From Kitasatospora sp. NBC_01246 (lineage in GTDB: Bacteria; Actinomycetota; Actinomycetes; Streptomycetales; Streptomycetaceae): a DNA stretch of 64,000 nucleotides. A model generated the notes under the pieces. It did not search any database. It was not told where the DNA came from and saw only the letters and a list, made by a program, of their open reading frames with translations. The stretch covers positions 682,001-746,000 of the forward strand of contig NZ_CP108484.1 of assembly GCF_036226505.1 (NCBI RefSeq), read 5' to 3'. The first letter of the stretch is position 1. Each line of letters starts with the position of its first letter. Below are positions 16,950 to 24,344 of the stretch, one piece after another. The translations under genes were made by a program, and so were the position numbers.

Positions 16950-17913
16950 CGCCCGCCTCCGGCCGCCCGCGGTGCCGGGCGGCCGGCCGCCGGCGGCGGC
17001 GCCGGGTGACCGCCGCGGCGGTGCCGACGGCGGCAAGGAGGATCAGGGCGCCGGCGAGCAGCCACGGCACCTGGGTGAAGTCGTCGGAGCCGGTGGCGGT
17101 GACGCCGTTCGCGGTGGCGGTGACGGTGACGTCGCCCCAGCCGGTGGGGGCGCCGGACCAGGCCTCGGTGACCTCGACCTGTTGCCCCGGGAGCAACTCG
17201 GCCGGCACGTTGGCCAGTTGCCGGGTGGTGGGACCGCCCGCGAACACCCCGCCGACGTGCAGGTCGGCGCGGGGGTCGAGCTTCACGTTCCCGGTGTTGT
17301 GCAGGGTGTAGGAGACGGTCGAGTCGGTGCGGCCGGTCCAGGGCACCTGCGGGTTGTGCGCGGCGAACCGGACGTTCTCGACGGCGAGCGCCGGCCGCTC
17401 CGCGCCGTCGACGCGCAGGTAGATCCGGGCGCCGACGCCGCGCTGGATGCCGATGAAGGAGCCGGCCGCGGTCGGCACGCGATCGTCGACGGCGACCAGG
17501 GCGCCCACGTGGTCCCCGGGCGAGGCGTCGGCGGGCACGGTCAGGGTGAGGCCGACCGGCAGGGCGGAGCGGGCCGGGACGGTGACGACGTCCTGCTCCG
17601 GCTTCCCCCAGGCCCCGACGTCGTGCTGGGCCTCCTCGCGGCCGCGCACCGCCAGACCGCCGTCGCGCTCGGTGTTGTAGGCGTCGGCGACGTAGAGGTG
17701 CAGGGTCAGCGGGCCGTCGGTGGTGTTGGTGACGACGGCGCGGTCGGTGAAGGTCGCGCCGGGCTGCGCCGAGAGCTGGAACGCCGCGCGCGGTGTGATC
17801 ACCGAGTCCGCCGGCTTGACCGACCATTCGCCGTTGTCGGCGGCGTGGGCCTGGGTGGGGAGGAGGGCCAGCAGGCCGAGGAGGAGAACGGTGACGACGG
17901 GTGCTCTGCGCAT
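16939..17913 (-). CDS. DUF916 (WxL-interacting) surface protein with C-terminal membrane anchor
   Basis: A 324-aa protein: signal peptide 1-24 (THAA-like cleavage at QAHAADNGE), then the DUF916 start WSVKPADS and two Ig-like beta domains, then one membrane helix (WLLAGALILLAAVGTAAAV, about 284-302) and an arginine-rich cytoplasmic tail. In Firmicutes, DUF916 proteins bind peptidoglycan and partner with WxL-domain proteins. Here the upstream gene encodes a GH43 enzyme whose C-terminal domain looks WxL-like, so the pair probably displays that enzyme on the wall. A strong hairpin (17936-17968) lies between the two genes. The frame continues upstream but the signal peptide fixes the start at 17913. 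Confidence 0.8.
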   Translation of the reverse strand: MRRAPVVTVLLLGLLALLPTQAHAADNGEWSVKPADSVITPRAAFQLSAQPGATFTDRAVVTNTTDGPLTLHLYVADAYNTERDGGLAVRGREEAQHDVGAWGKPEQDVVTVPARSALPVGLTLTVPADASPGDHVGALVAVDDRVPTAAGSFIGIQRGVGARIYLRVDGAERPALAVENVRFAAHNPQVPWTGRTDSTVSYTLHNTGNVKLDPRADLHVGGVFAGGPTTRQLANVPAELLPGQQVEVTEAWSGAPTGWGDVTVTATANGVTATGSDDFTQVPWLLAGALILLAAVGTAAAVTRRRRRRPAARHRGRPEAGVSD

Positions 17914-17935
17914 GGCGGACCAGCTTTCGGGGTGC

Positions 17936-17968
17936 CGCGGGCCGGACGCCTCAGGCGTCCGGCCCGCG
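17936..17968 (-). terminator. 15-bp hairpin between the GH43 and DUF916 genes
   Basis: Arms 17936-17950 and 17954-17968 are perfect around TCA. It begins eight bases after the GH43 stop and ends 23 bases before the DUF916 start, so DUF916 is either read through at reduced level or protected at a processed 5' end. Confidence 0.75.
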
Positions 17969-17975
17969 AGCACGG

Positions 17976-19961
17976 TCACAGGAGGGTGAGGGTGAGCGTT
18001 CCGGAGTAGTTGCCGACGGGGGTGAACTTCGCGATGTCCAGGGACACGGCGGCCCCCGCGGTGAACTCGCCACCGGTCAGCGCGGCGTCGGTGACGGACG
18101 CCAGGGTGGCGCCGGCCTTGCCGATGGTCCCGGGGCTGCCCGCCTGGCAGGAGCTCGGGCTGTCGGCCTTGGTGGCGCAGCTGGGGGTCCAGCTCAGCCG
18201 TTCGGCGTCGATCCTGCCGCGCGGCCCGGTGAAGTCGGTGACCTTGCCGGTGAGGGACCAGCCGGCGGTGCCGCCGCGGAAGTCCTTCACGGTCACGGTG
18301 TTCAGGGAGCCGGTCGAGGGCGCGCCCGAGCCGAAGGCCACCGCCGGGAGGCGGACGGCGTCGGTCGCGGCGGCCATCGAGAGCACGCCGGCGTCGACCG
18401 AGGTGCTGATCTGCTGGTCCACCGTGCCGGGGGTGCCGGTACCGGGGTCGGTCGGGTGGGTGGGGTCGGTGGGGTCGGTCGGGTGGGTCGGGTCGGTCGG
18501 AGCGCCGGCGACGGCGACCTTCCAGTCCTGGCCGGGGCTGCCGTCGCAGTCCGACTGCACCAGCTTGGCACCGGCCGCCAGGGATCCGCCCTGGAGGTCC
18601 AGGCACTTGTTGCTGTGCTTCACGATGATGCGGACCGGACCCTCGGCCGGGCCCTCGAAGCGCCAGCGCTGGTTGTTGCCCGAGCCGCAGTCGTACTGCT
18701 TGACCTCGGCGCCGTCGGCGGTCGAGTTGTCCGCCACGTCGAGGCACTTGCCGCTGTGCTGGGCGAGCACCCGGACGTAGCCGTTGTCGTTGTTGGTGAA
18801 CCGCCACTCGCTGTTCAGTCCGCCGTCACAGGCGCCCTGGACCACCGGCACGTTGTTGTCGGAGAGGCTGTCGCTCACGCTCGCGCAGAGGCCGCCGGCC
18901 TTGTTGGTGAGCGTGTTGAGGGGGTCGCCGCCGGAGCCGGCCACCCGGCCGGTCGCCGTGTCGATCGAGACCTCGGGGTACCACGGCAGGTCCATCGTGG
19001 TGGCGGTCGGGAACTGCAGCGGCAGCCAGACGTAGGTGGAGTCGTTGACCCGCTTCGGGTCGGCCCCCTTGCCCGCCCACCGGTCGCCCAGGTAGAGGAA
19101 GGAGGTGGTCTCACTGCCCTCGACCGGCAGCACGAACGCCGTCTGCGAGCCGTGGCCGTAGTTGTCGCCGGCGTCCTTCATCTCCGTCCACGGCCCGGTC
19201 GGGCTCGGGGCGGTGGCGTACTTCTGCTGGTTCGGGTCCCAGTAGCTGGTACCGGAGGTCAGCATGAAGTACGTGTCCCCGCGCTTGAACATCGCCGGCG
19301 ACTCGCGGTGCTGGCCCGGCCAGGGGTTCGCCGGGACGCCCGTCACCTGGGTGTAGTCCTCGGTGAGCTGATAGATCATCAGGTCGGCGTTGTTGTTCGC
19401 CGAGGAGATCATGTACGCGTTGCCCGTGCCCGGGTCCTCGAAGGCGGTGATGTCCCGCGACATGTACTCGTTGCCCTGGGCGTCCTTCGGACGGAACGAG
19501 CCCTTCCACTGGTACTGGCCGTCCACCGTCGAGGAGACCGCAACGGCTGCCCGGGCCTCGCCGTAGGAGTCGTCGGCCTCCTTGTGCATCCACATCACGA
19601 ACTGCTTCGTCTTGGCGTTGTACAGGACCTTCGGACGCTCGATCAGGGCGTCCTTCAGCTCCGGGTCGGTCTCCTGGGTGAGGACGTGGCCCCGGGGCTC
19701 CCAGGTCTTCAGGTCCGTGGAGCGGTACGCCGACACGTAGCGGAACTTGTTGTCCTCGCCGCGGTCCTCGCCGAACCAGTAGTAGTGGGCGTCGACCTTG
19801 ATCACGCCACCACCGTGTGCCTGCACCCCCGCTCCGGTGGTGTCCGGGAACTGGGTGCCTGCGGTGGCGGTGACCGGCGCGGCCTGGGCCGGTGACGGCC
19901 CCGCGATCACAGCCAGGAGCAGGCCGAGAAGGCCTGCGAGAACGGATCCCACTCTTTTCAT
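17976..19961 (-). CDS. Secreted GH43 glycosidase (exo-beta-1,3-galactanase-like) with ricin-type CBM and WxL-like tail
   Basis: A 661-aa exported enzyme. Signal peptide 1-28; GH43 five-bladed propeller about 30-350, with VQAHGGGVIKVDAHYYWFGE near 48-67 matching GH43 subfamily 24; CBM13/ricin beta-trefoil about 355-490 (repeats KCLDV, KCLDL with QW/WR); a PTDPTHPTDP linker; and a C-terminal beta domain (525-661) resembling WxL wall-binding modules. GH43_24 plus CBM13 is the layout of the Streptomyces exo-beta-1,3-galactanases, so release of galactose from arabinogalactan is likely. The DUF916 gene follows. A dyad and a TTTGTTTCTG motif lie upstream (20022-20047). Confidence 0.85.
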   Translation of the reverse strand: MKRVGSVLAGLLGLLLAVIAGPSPAQAAPVTATAGTQFPDTTGAGVQAHGGGVIKVDAHYYWFGEDRGEDNKFRYVSAYRSTDLKTWEPRGHVLTQETDPELKDALIERPKVLYNAKTKQFVMWMHKEADDSYGEARAAVAVSSTVDGQYQWKGSFRPKDAQGNEYMSRDITAFEDPGTGNAYMISSANNNADLMIYQLTEDYTQVTGVPANPWPGQHRESPAMFKRGDTYFMLTSGTSYWDPNQQKYATAPSPTGPWTEMKDAGDNYGHGSQTAFVLPVEGSETTSFLYLGDRWAGKGADPKRVNDSTYVWLPLQFPTATTMDLPWYPEVSIDTATGRVAGSGGDPLNTLTNKAGGLCASVSDSLSDNNVPVVQGACDGGLNSEWRFTNNDNGYVRVLAQHSGKCLDVADNSTADGAEVKQYDCGSGNNQRWRFEGPAEGPVRIIVKHSNKCLDLQGGSLAAGAKLVQSDCDGSPGQDWKVAVAGAPTDPTHPTDPTDPTHPTDPGTGTPGTVDQQISTSVDAGVLSMAAATDAVRLPAVAFGSGAPSTGSLNTVTVKDFRGGTAGWSLTGKVTDFTGPRGRIDAERLSWTPSCATKADSPSSCQAGSPGTIGKAGATLASVTDAALTGGEFTAGAAVSLDIAKFTPVGNYSGTLTLTLL

Positions 19962-20021
19962 ACGGGTTCCTCGACGTCGTCCGCGCTCGTCCTGACCTCC
20001 GGGTCCAGCCACCGGAGCTCC

Positions 20022-20047
20022 GTTCACTACTGAACAGAAACAAACGT
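20022..20047. promoter_or_regulatory. Operator-like dyad and T-rich motif upstream of the GH43 gene
   Basis: GTTCACTACTGAAC (20022-20035) is a 5+4+5 inverted repeat. Directly beside it the minus strand reads ACGTTTGTTTCTG (20047-20035), sharing ten bases with the site before the sugar ABC operon (TGTTTGTTTCTGG, 31307-31319). It lies 61-86 bases before the GH43 start. A sugar-repressor site is inferred. Confidence 0.45.
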
Positions 20048-20222
20048 GATTACGCGGAATTCAACAGATGGGGGACCCTCAGGCTTGCCGAGCGCGCCCA
20101 ACAAGTCAACACGTCGAAACATTACTGATACCTGGCGGCCATACTTCGGTGACTCCGGCGGCAGCGATCACCAGCGATCACCAGCTCTCGCCGGCCGTGT
20201 CCGCCCCTGGCATCGCGGCAGC

Positions 20223-20420
20223 TCAGTCGCGGGGAACGGACCCGTCCACCGGCACGGCGTCGGCACCGGTGAGTGCCGCGCGGGTGGTGCCGAGCTTCTT
20301 CAGGACACTGGCGACGTGGTGTTCGACCGTGCGCGGTGAGAGGAACAGCGCGGCGGCGATGTCGTTGTTGCTGGCCCCTTCGGCGAGCAGCCCGGCGACC
20401 TGCCGCTCACGCGGCGAGAG
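20223..20420 (-). pseudogene. LuxR-type HTH remnant (C-terminal domain only)
   Basis: The minus strand encodes a complete GerE/LuxR helix-turn-helix of about 65 residues: LSPRERQVAGLLAEGASNND, IAAALFLSPRTVEHHVASVL, then KKLGTT, ending at the stop 20223-20225. The open frame continues upstream to about 20604 but has no ATG, GTG or TTG, and no receiver or ligand domain. An ATG in another frame (near 20510) begins MAETEHGGGQGP, so a frameshift or 5' deletion is likely. It is a regulator fragment left beside the GH43 gene. Confidence 0.65.
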
Positions 20421-20609
20421 CGCGCCGCCGTAGCCGGCCCGGCCGCGGGGATTGCTGCGGCCCCCACCGGCCGGCCGGCCCCTGGCCCCCGCCGTGTTCC
20501 GTCTCCGCCATGCCGTACTCCCGGCGCCGCTGACCGCCCCACCGGGTCGGTGACGACGGTCGGGCCGCTGAACACCTCCAAAGTACAGCCGCCGCCGGAC
20601 GCGGTCGCT

Positions 20610-20693
20610 CCTACTCCGTCAGGGGACGGCGACCGGCTCGGGGGCCTCGTTCCTACGCCGTCAGGGGACGGCGACCAGCTCGGGGGCCTCGTT
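20610..20693. repeat. 42-bp tandem duplication across a stop codon
   Basis: Two copies, 20610-20651 and 20652-20693, differ at two positions. The second copy contains the last codons and stop (TCA at 20661) of the resolvase-like gene; the first is a duplicate of that 3' end lying just beyond it. Confidence 0.85.
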
Positions 20694-21041
20694 CCAGAAC
20701 GAGGGGCGCGGCATCTCGACGACCTGGCACCCGGCCTCCTCCAGCCTGCGGACCGCCGCGCCAGCCTCCGCGTCGTCGAGGGAGAACACGAAGGGGCCGG
20801 GGATCAGCACGGTGGTGCACAGACCCTCCTCGACGGCGCGGGTCAGATCGGCCAGCGCCGTCAGGTCGTCGGTCGAGCGCCGGCCGTTGTCCATGAAGAC
20901 GGTCGCGTCGCCCAGCCCGGATTCGGCGGAGTAGCGGGCGAGGATCCGCCAGTAGTCCAGCAGGTACACCGTGTCGTACGGGTAGCAGCGCAGGTAGATG
21001 GCGGTGGAGCGGCTCGCGACCGGCCGGATGCGGTTGGTCAT
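20661..21041 (-). CDS. Small resolvase-like protein, probably non-catalytic
   Basis: A 126-aa protein with the outline of a serine-recombinase N-terminal domain: strand AIYLRCYPYD, a helix, VFMDNGRRSTDDLTALADLT (where recombinases have a DxGxS-like segment), TTVLIPGPFVFSLDD, and a last strand CQVVEMPRPSFW. The nucleophilic serine expected after the first strand (YxRvS) is absent (YLRCY), and there is no DNA-binding tail, so recombination is unlikely. Streptomycetes carry many such small proteins of unknown role. The ATG at 21041 has a weak GAGGGAAG upstream; an in-frame upstream start is possible. Confidence 0.65.
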   Translation of the reverse strand: MTNRIRPVASRSTAIYLRCYPYDTVYLLDYWRILARYSAESGLGDATVFMDNGRRSTDDLTALADLTRAVEEGLCTTVLIPGPFVFSLDDAEAGAAVRRLEEAGCQVVEMPRPSFWNEAPELVAVP

Positions 21042-21403
21042 CTGTTCTTCCCTCTCGGACGTCGCCCGCTCACTGCGCGGGCGGTACTCCTGGATCCAGC
21101 AAAGGTCGGGGGCGGGGGCGGGGTCCAGCGACGAGGCCACCCAACTTCCCTCGAATGCGCCGAACCGTAGGTACCCGCCCCCGGAGTCATGGGTAGTCGG
21201 GGGCGTCCCGGGCCCGCGGGTCCGTACGTCCGTGACCGGGTGCGCGGGGGCGGCGGAGCCGCCTCGTCCCGCGTCGGATCACGATCGGGTAACAGGGCGG
21301 GACCGCGGCGCCGATCCCGACTCCAAGGTTCACAACGCCTCCGGGAGCGGCGGGCTCGCGGGCCGTCCGCGACCGCCGCCGGTCGACCTCACCGAGGACC
21401 CTC
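21042..21403. other. 362-base divergent intergenic region
   Basis: No gene is supported. It holds the two promoters for 20661-21041 and 21404-22978. An inverted repeat CGCCCCCG / CGGGGGCG (near 21176-21205) surrounds TCATGGGTAGT. The rest is unremarkable. Confidence 0.45.
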
Positions 21404-22978
21404 ATGTCACCTTCCCTCGCCTCACTCACCGACGCGGAGCTCGGCGAGCTCCTGCTCTCCGGCTCCGCCCGGCGGACCGCCACCCGGGAGCTGACGCGCC
21501 GCTACGGCGACCTGGTGCTCGCCTACGCGGGCACGCTGTGCGCGACCCCCCGGGAGGCGCACGGCCTCGCGGCGGAGGTCCTCGACCGGGCGCTCGACGC
21601 CTCGCACCGGGACCGGCTCCCCGGTGGCTCGTGGAGCTTCCTGCTGCTCGGCGAGGCGCGCCTGGTCGCCGCCGGGTGGGCCGCCGCGGGGCGGGGTGAC
21701 GACCTGTCACCGGGCTTCCTCGGCTGGCTGTCGGTGCGCCGGGCGCCGCAGCAGGACCCCCGTGACGTCGTGGCCACCGTCGAGGGGACGAGTCCCCTGC
21801 TGGCTGCGCTGGGGCAGCTCCCGGACCTCCCCGCCATGGAGCTGTGGCGGGCCCTCGCGGCGGACCCGGCCACGGTCCCGGCTCCCCCGCCGGCGGCCCG
21901 CCGGAGGCTCGCCGACGCGTACATCCGGGCGCACGCCCTCGGGGCGCCCGAGCGGCAGTGCCGGCACCTCGCGGCCCTGCTGGGGGAGACGGCCGCCACC
22001 GACGCGCCGACTCCCGTCGAACTCGCCGCCCATCTGCCGCTCTGCGACCGCTGTCACCGGGCGATGACCGACCTGCGGGCCGTCCACCGCTGGGAGGCCG
22101 GTCACCTGAGCGAGGGCCTGCTGGCCCGGTTCCGCCCGGTGTCCGCCGATCACCGGGCGGCCACCGCCCCGGTGGGCCCCGGGCCGGACCACGTGCGGGT
22201 GGCGCCCCGGGAGGAACCGTCGGTGGAGATCGTCATCGGCCCCGCCCACCGCCGGCCCGGACCGAACCGCCGCCTCGCCCGCCGGCGCCTCGCGATCGGC
22301 GCCGCGGGCATCGGCACGGTCGCGCTGGCCTTCGGGCTGGCGATGGCCGAACCGCCGTCGAGCCGGGTCACCGGGTCGCCGACGCCCGACGGGACCTCGG
22401 CCACCGTCCTGGACACGATCGCGCCGGACCCGACGGGTCCGAGTGCCGCACCGGTGCCCCCGGCCCGCGAGTCGCCGTCGGCCCGGCCCACCGCGACACC
22501 GACCCCGAGCAGGTCCAGGACCGTACCGGCGACGCCCTCGTCCGCCCCAGCGCTCGCTCCCCCGACGACCGTCCCCGGGCCGACGGCGGGCCGGCCGACG
22601 ACCGCCGGCGCACCGGCCCCGGTGAGCACGCCCAGCACACCGGCCGAGGCACCGACGCCACCGGTCGCCCCGGCCCCGACCGCCTCGCCGTCCGCCCCGA
22701 CGCCACCGCCCACCCGGCCGCTCCGACGGGGCGACAGCGGGCCGGAGGTGACGGCACTGCAGCGACTGCTGATCAGGGCCGGGTGCACTCCGGAGCCGGG
22801 GTTCGTGCAGGGGCGCTTCGACGTCGTCACCGAGCGCATGCTGACCGGATTCCAGCAGGCCGCCGGCATCCGCGGCGAGGAGCGCAGCCTCTCCGTCTTC
22901 GGCGACCGGACGAGGGCCGCCCTCGAACAGCCGGGCGCCGGGCCCCGGTGCCGGCCCGGGCCGGAGGCCCGGGGCTGA
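21404..22978 (+). CDS. Membrane-tethered sigma-like regulator with extracellular peptidoglycan-binding domain
   Basis: A 524-aa protein with an uncommon order of domains. Residues 8-95 resemble sigma-70 region 2 (TDAELGELLLSGSARRTATR, LVLAYAGTLCATPREAHGLA). A divergent middle follows, then a zinc-finger-like AAHLPLCDRCHRAM (H210, C214, C217), as in fused anti-sigma domains. There is one membrane helix (about 296-315), a Pro/Thr/Ser spacer of about 120 residues, and a PG_binding_1 domain (about 445-515: GDSGPEVTALQRLLIRAG). I infer a one-protein wall sensor controlling transcription, but region 4 is not clear and the sigma part may be inactive. The ATG at 21404 follows GAGGACC. A 21-bp repeat crosses its stop. 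Confidence 0.75.
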   Translation: MSPSLASLTDAELGELLLSGSARRTATRELTRRYGDLVLAYAGTLCATPREAHGLAAEVLDRALDASHRDRLPGGSWSFLLLGEARLVAAGWAAAGRGDDLSPGFLGWLSVRRAPQQDPRDVVATVEGTSPLLAALGQLPDLPAMELWRALAADPATVPAPPPAARRRLADAYIRAHALGAPERQCRHLAALLGETAATDAPTPVELAAHLPLCDRCHRAMTDLRAVHRWEAGHLSEGLLARFRPVSADHRAATAPVGPGPDHVRVAPREEPSVEIVIGPAHRRPGPNRRLARRRLAIGAAGIGTVALAFGLAMAEPPSSRVTGSPTPDGTSATVLDTIAPDPTGPSAAPVPPARESPSARPTATPTPSRSRTVPATPSSAPALAPPTTVPGPTAGRPTTAGAPAPVSTPSTPAEAPTPPVAPAPTASPSAPTPPPTRPLRRGDSGPEVTALQRLLIRAGCTPEPGFVQGRFDVVTERMLTGFQQAAGIRGEERSLSVFGDRTRAALEQPGAGPRCRPGPEARG

Positions 22979-23016
22979 CGGCCGGTGGCCCGGGGCTGAC
23001 GGCCGGTGGCCCGGGG
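22966..23016. repeat. 21-bp tandem repeat across a stop codon
   Basis: Units 22966-22986 and 22987-23007 (GGCCCGGGGCTGACGGCCGGT) plus nine bases of a third. The first unit contains the TGA stop of the sigma-like gene. It sits in the 52-base convergent gap and can also fold into GC-rich hairpins. Confidence 0.85.
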
Positions 23017-23030
23017 CCCGGCGGCACCGC

Positions 23031-24167
23031 TCACCGCCGCCTGCGCCGGCCGGTCCCCCGGTGACGGCGGCGGACCACCCCGCCGACGCACGCGAGGGCG
23101 GTGAACGCGGTCGCGCCGCCGATCCACGCGGCGGCGGGCGAGGGCTCCGCGGCCGGGCCGGCCGTCGTCCCGCCGGAGACGGGCAGCGCGGCCTCCGCCT
23201 CGGCCCGGGTCATCGCGTCGTCCGGCTCCGGCGACGGCTGCGAGGTGGGGGCCGCCGTCTCGCCGGTGGGCGTCGGGCTCGGAGTCGCCGTCGGAGCGGC
23301 GGTGGCCGAGGGCTTCGGCGAGGCCGTCGGAGCGGGTGCGGACGCGGCCGGTGTGCCGGTGGCGGACTGCGACGGCGGTGGCGTGGTCCGCGCCGCCGGG
23401 GAGGGCGGCGCGGCGGGAGCGCCCGCGGTCACGTCCGTGATCGAGACGTCGTCGACGTACAGGACGGCGTCGGGGCCGCCGACGGAGTGCGCCACCTTCT
23501 TCTCCGGCCGCCAGGTCGGGCGGTAGATCCCGATCCGGAAGTGCGGTGCCTCCCCTCGGTGGTAGTTGTTCTCCCCGGTGTGCGATCCGACCTGCACGCC
23601 GTCCCGGACCACCACGATGGAACCGGGCGACGACGGGGTCGACCAGGTGATGTCGACGACCCACCGGTTCCAGTGGCCGAACTGCACCGTCCCGAGCGGG
23701 ACGACCGTCTCCCGGACCTCCGCCCCCTCCAGCCAGTGCACCTTCAACAGCCAGGCCTGGCCGTTCAGCGAGAGTGCGACGACGGGCTTCACCCCGTCGT
23801 TGTCGTCCCCCTGCGTGCTGAACCACTGGGCGACGATGGTGCCGAAGTCCTCACGGGGCCAGTCGTTCGGCAGGTAGTTGCCGAAGGAGAAGCGATGACT
23901 TCCCGCACCGAGGTTCTTCATCACCAGCTCGGTCTTGAACGAGCGCCCGTCGTTGGGCACGTTGAACCGCGCGGCCCGTCCCGAGCCGCCGGCCGGCGCG
24001 GGAACGGCGGAGACCCGGCCGAAGCCGTTGAGCGCCATGTAGGGCCAGCCGTCGGAGGATTCGAAATCGTAGGCCACCGACGCGGCGGCGGCCTCCGGCG
24101 CACCGACGAGGCCGACGGCCACCAGGGCCGTGAGCACGGCACCGGCCAGATTCGGACGAGATAGCAC
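23031..24167 (-). CDS. Secreted heparin-lyase-I-like protein with C-terminal anchor
   Basis: A 378-aa surface protein. The GTG at 24167 (spaced from AGGAA) begins the signal peptide LSRPNLAGAVLTALVAVGLV...EAAAA-SVAY. Residues about 30-250 fit the polysaccharide lyase fold of PF14099 (AYDFESSDGWPY; FSFGNYLPNDWP; VQFGHWNRWVVDITW; IGIYRPTW; LYVDDVSI). A Ser/Pro/Thr linker follows, then LPVSGG, a hydrophobic segment and an arginine-rich tail: a sortase-like or simple membrane anchor. The substrate may be an acidic or uronic-acid polysaccharide. It is downstream of the LAXTG protein gene but separated from it by a strong hairpin. Confidence 0.8.
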   Translation of the reverse strand: MLSRPNLAGAVLTALVAVGLVGAPEAAAASVAYDFESSDGWPYMALNGFGRVSAVPAPAGGSGRAARFNVPNDGRSFKTELVMKNLGAGSHRFSFGNYLPNDWPREDFGTIVAQWFSTQGDDNDGVKPVVALSLNGQAWLLKVHWLEGAEVRETVVPLGTVQFGHWNRWVVDITWSTPSSPGSIVVVRDGVQVGSHTGENNYHRGEAPHFRIGIYRPTWRPEKKVAHSVGGPDAVLYVDDVSITDVTAGAPAAPPSPAARTTPPPSQSATGTPAASAPAPTASPKPSATAAPTATPSPTPTGETAAPTSQPSPEPDDAMTRAEAEAALPVSGGTTAGPAAEPSPAAAWIGGATAFTALACVGGVVRRRHRGTGRRRRR

Positions 24168-24265
24168 GATGATTCCTGTCCTGTCAGGGCGTTCGACGTT
24201 GTCCGTCCCGGGGACGGCTAGGGGCCGTCCCCGGGCGGGCCTCCCCGTGGGCGGGTACGGCACGG

Positions 24266-24305
24266 CCGGGCCGGCGGCGCGCGCGGGAGGGCGCCGCCGG
24301 CCCGG
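24266..24305 (-). terminator. 15-bp hairpin after the LAXTG protein gene
   Basis: Arms 24266-24280 and 24291-24305 are perfect with a 10-nt loop, 40 bases beyond the stop at 24345. It ends that transcript before the lyase-like gene. Confidence 0.8.
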
Positions 24306-24344
24306 GTTCCACGGCGTCACACCGTGGATGCCGCGACCGCGCCG

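Noticed and set aside
16939..18807. A 622-codon frame joining the DUF916 gene to sequence inside the GH43 gene
   Set aside because: The first 298 codons overlap the GH43 gene out of frame and a signal peptide marks the real start at 17913.
20661..21041. Resolvase-like protein as evidence of a mobile element
   Set aside because: The catalytic serine is missing, and there are no inverted ends, transposase or attachment sites nearby.
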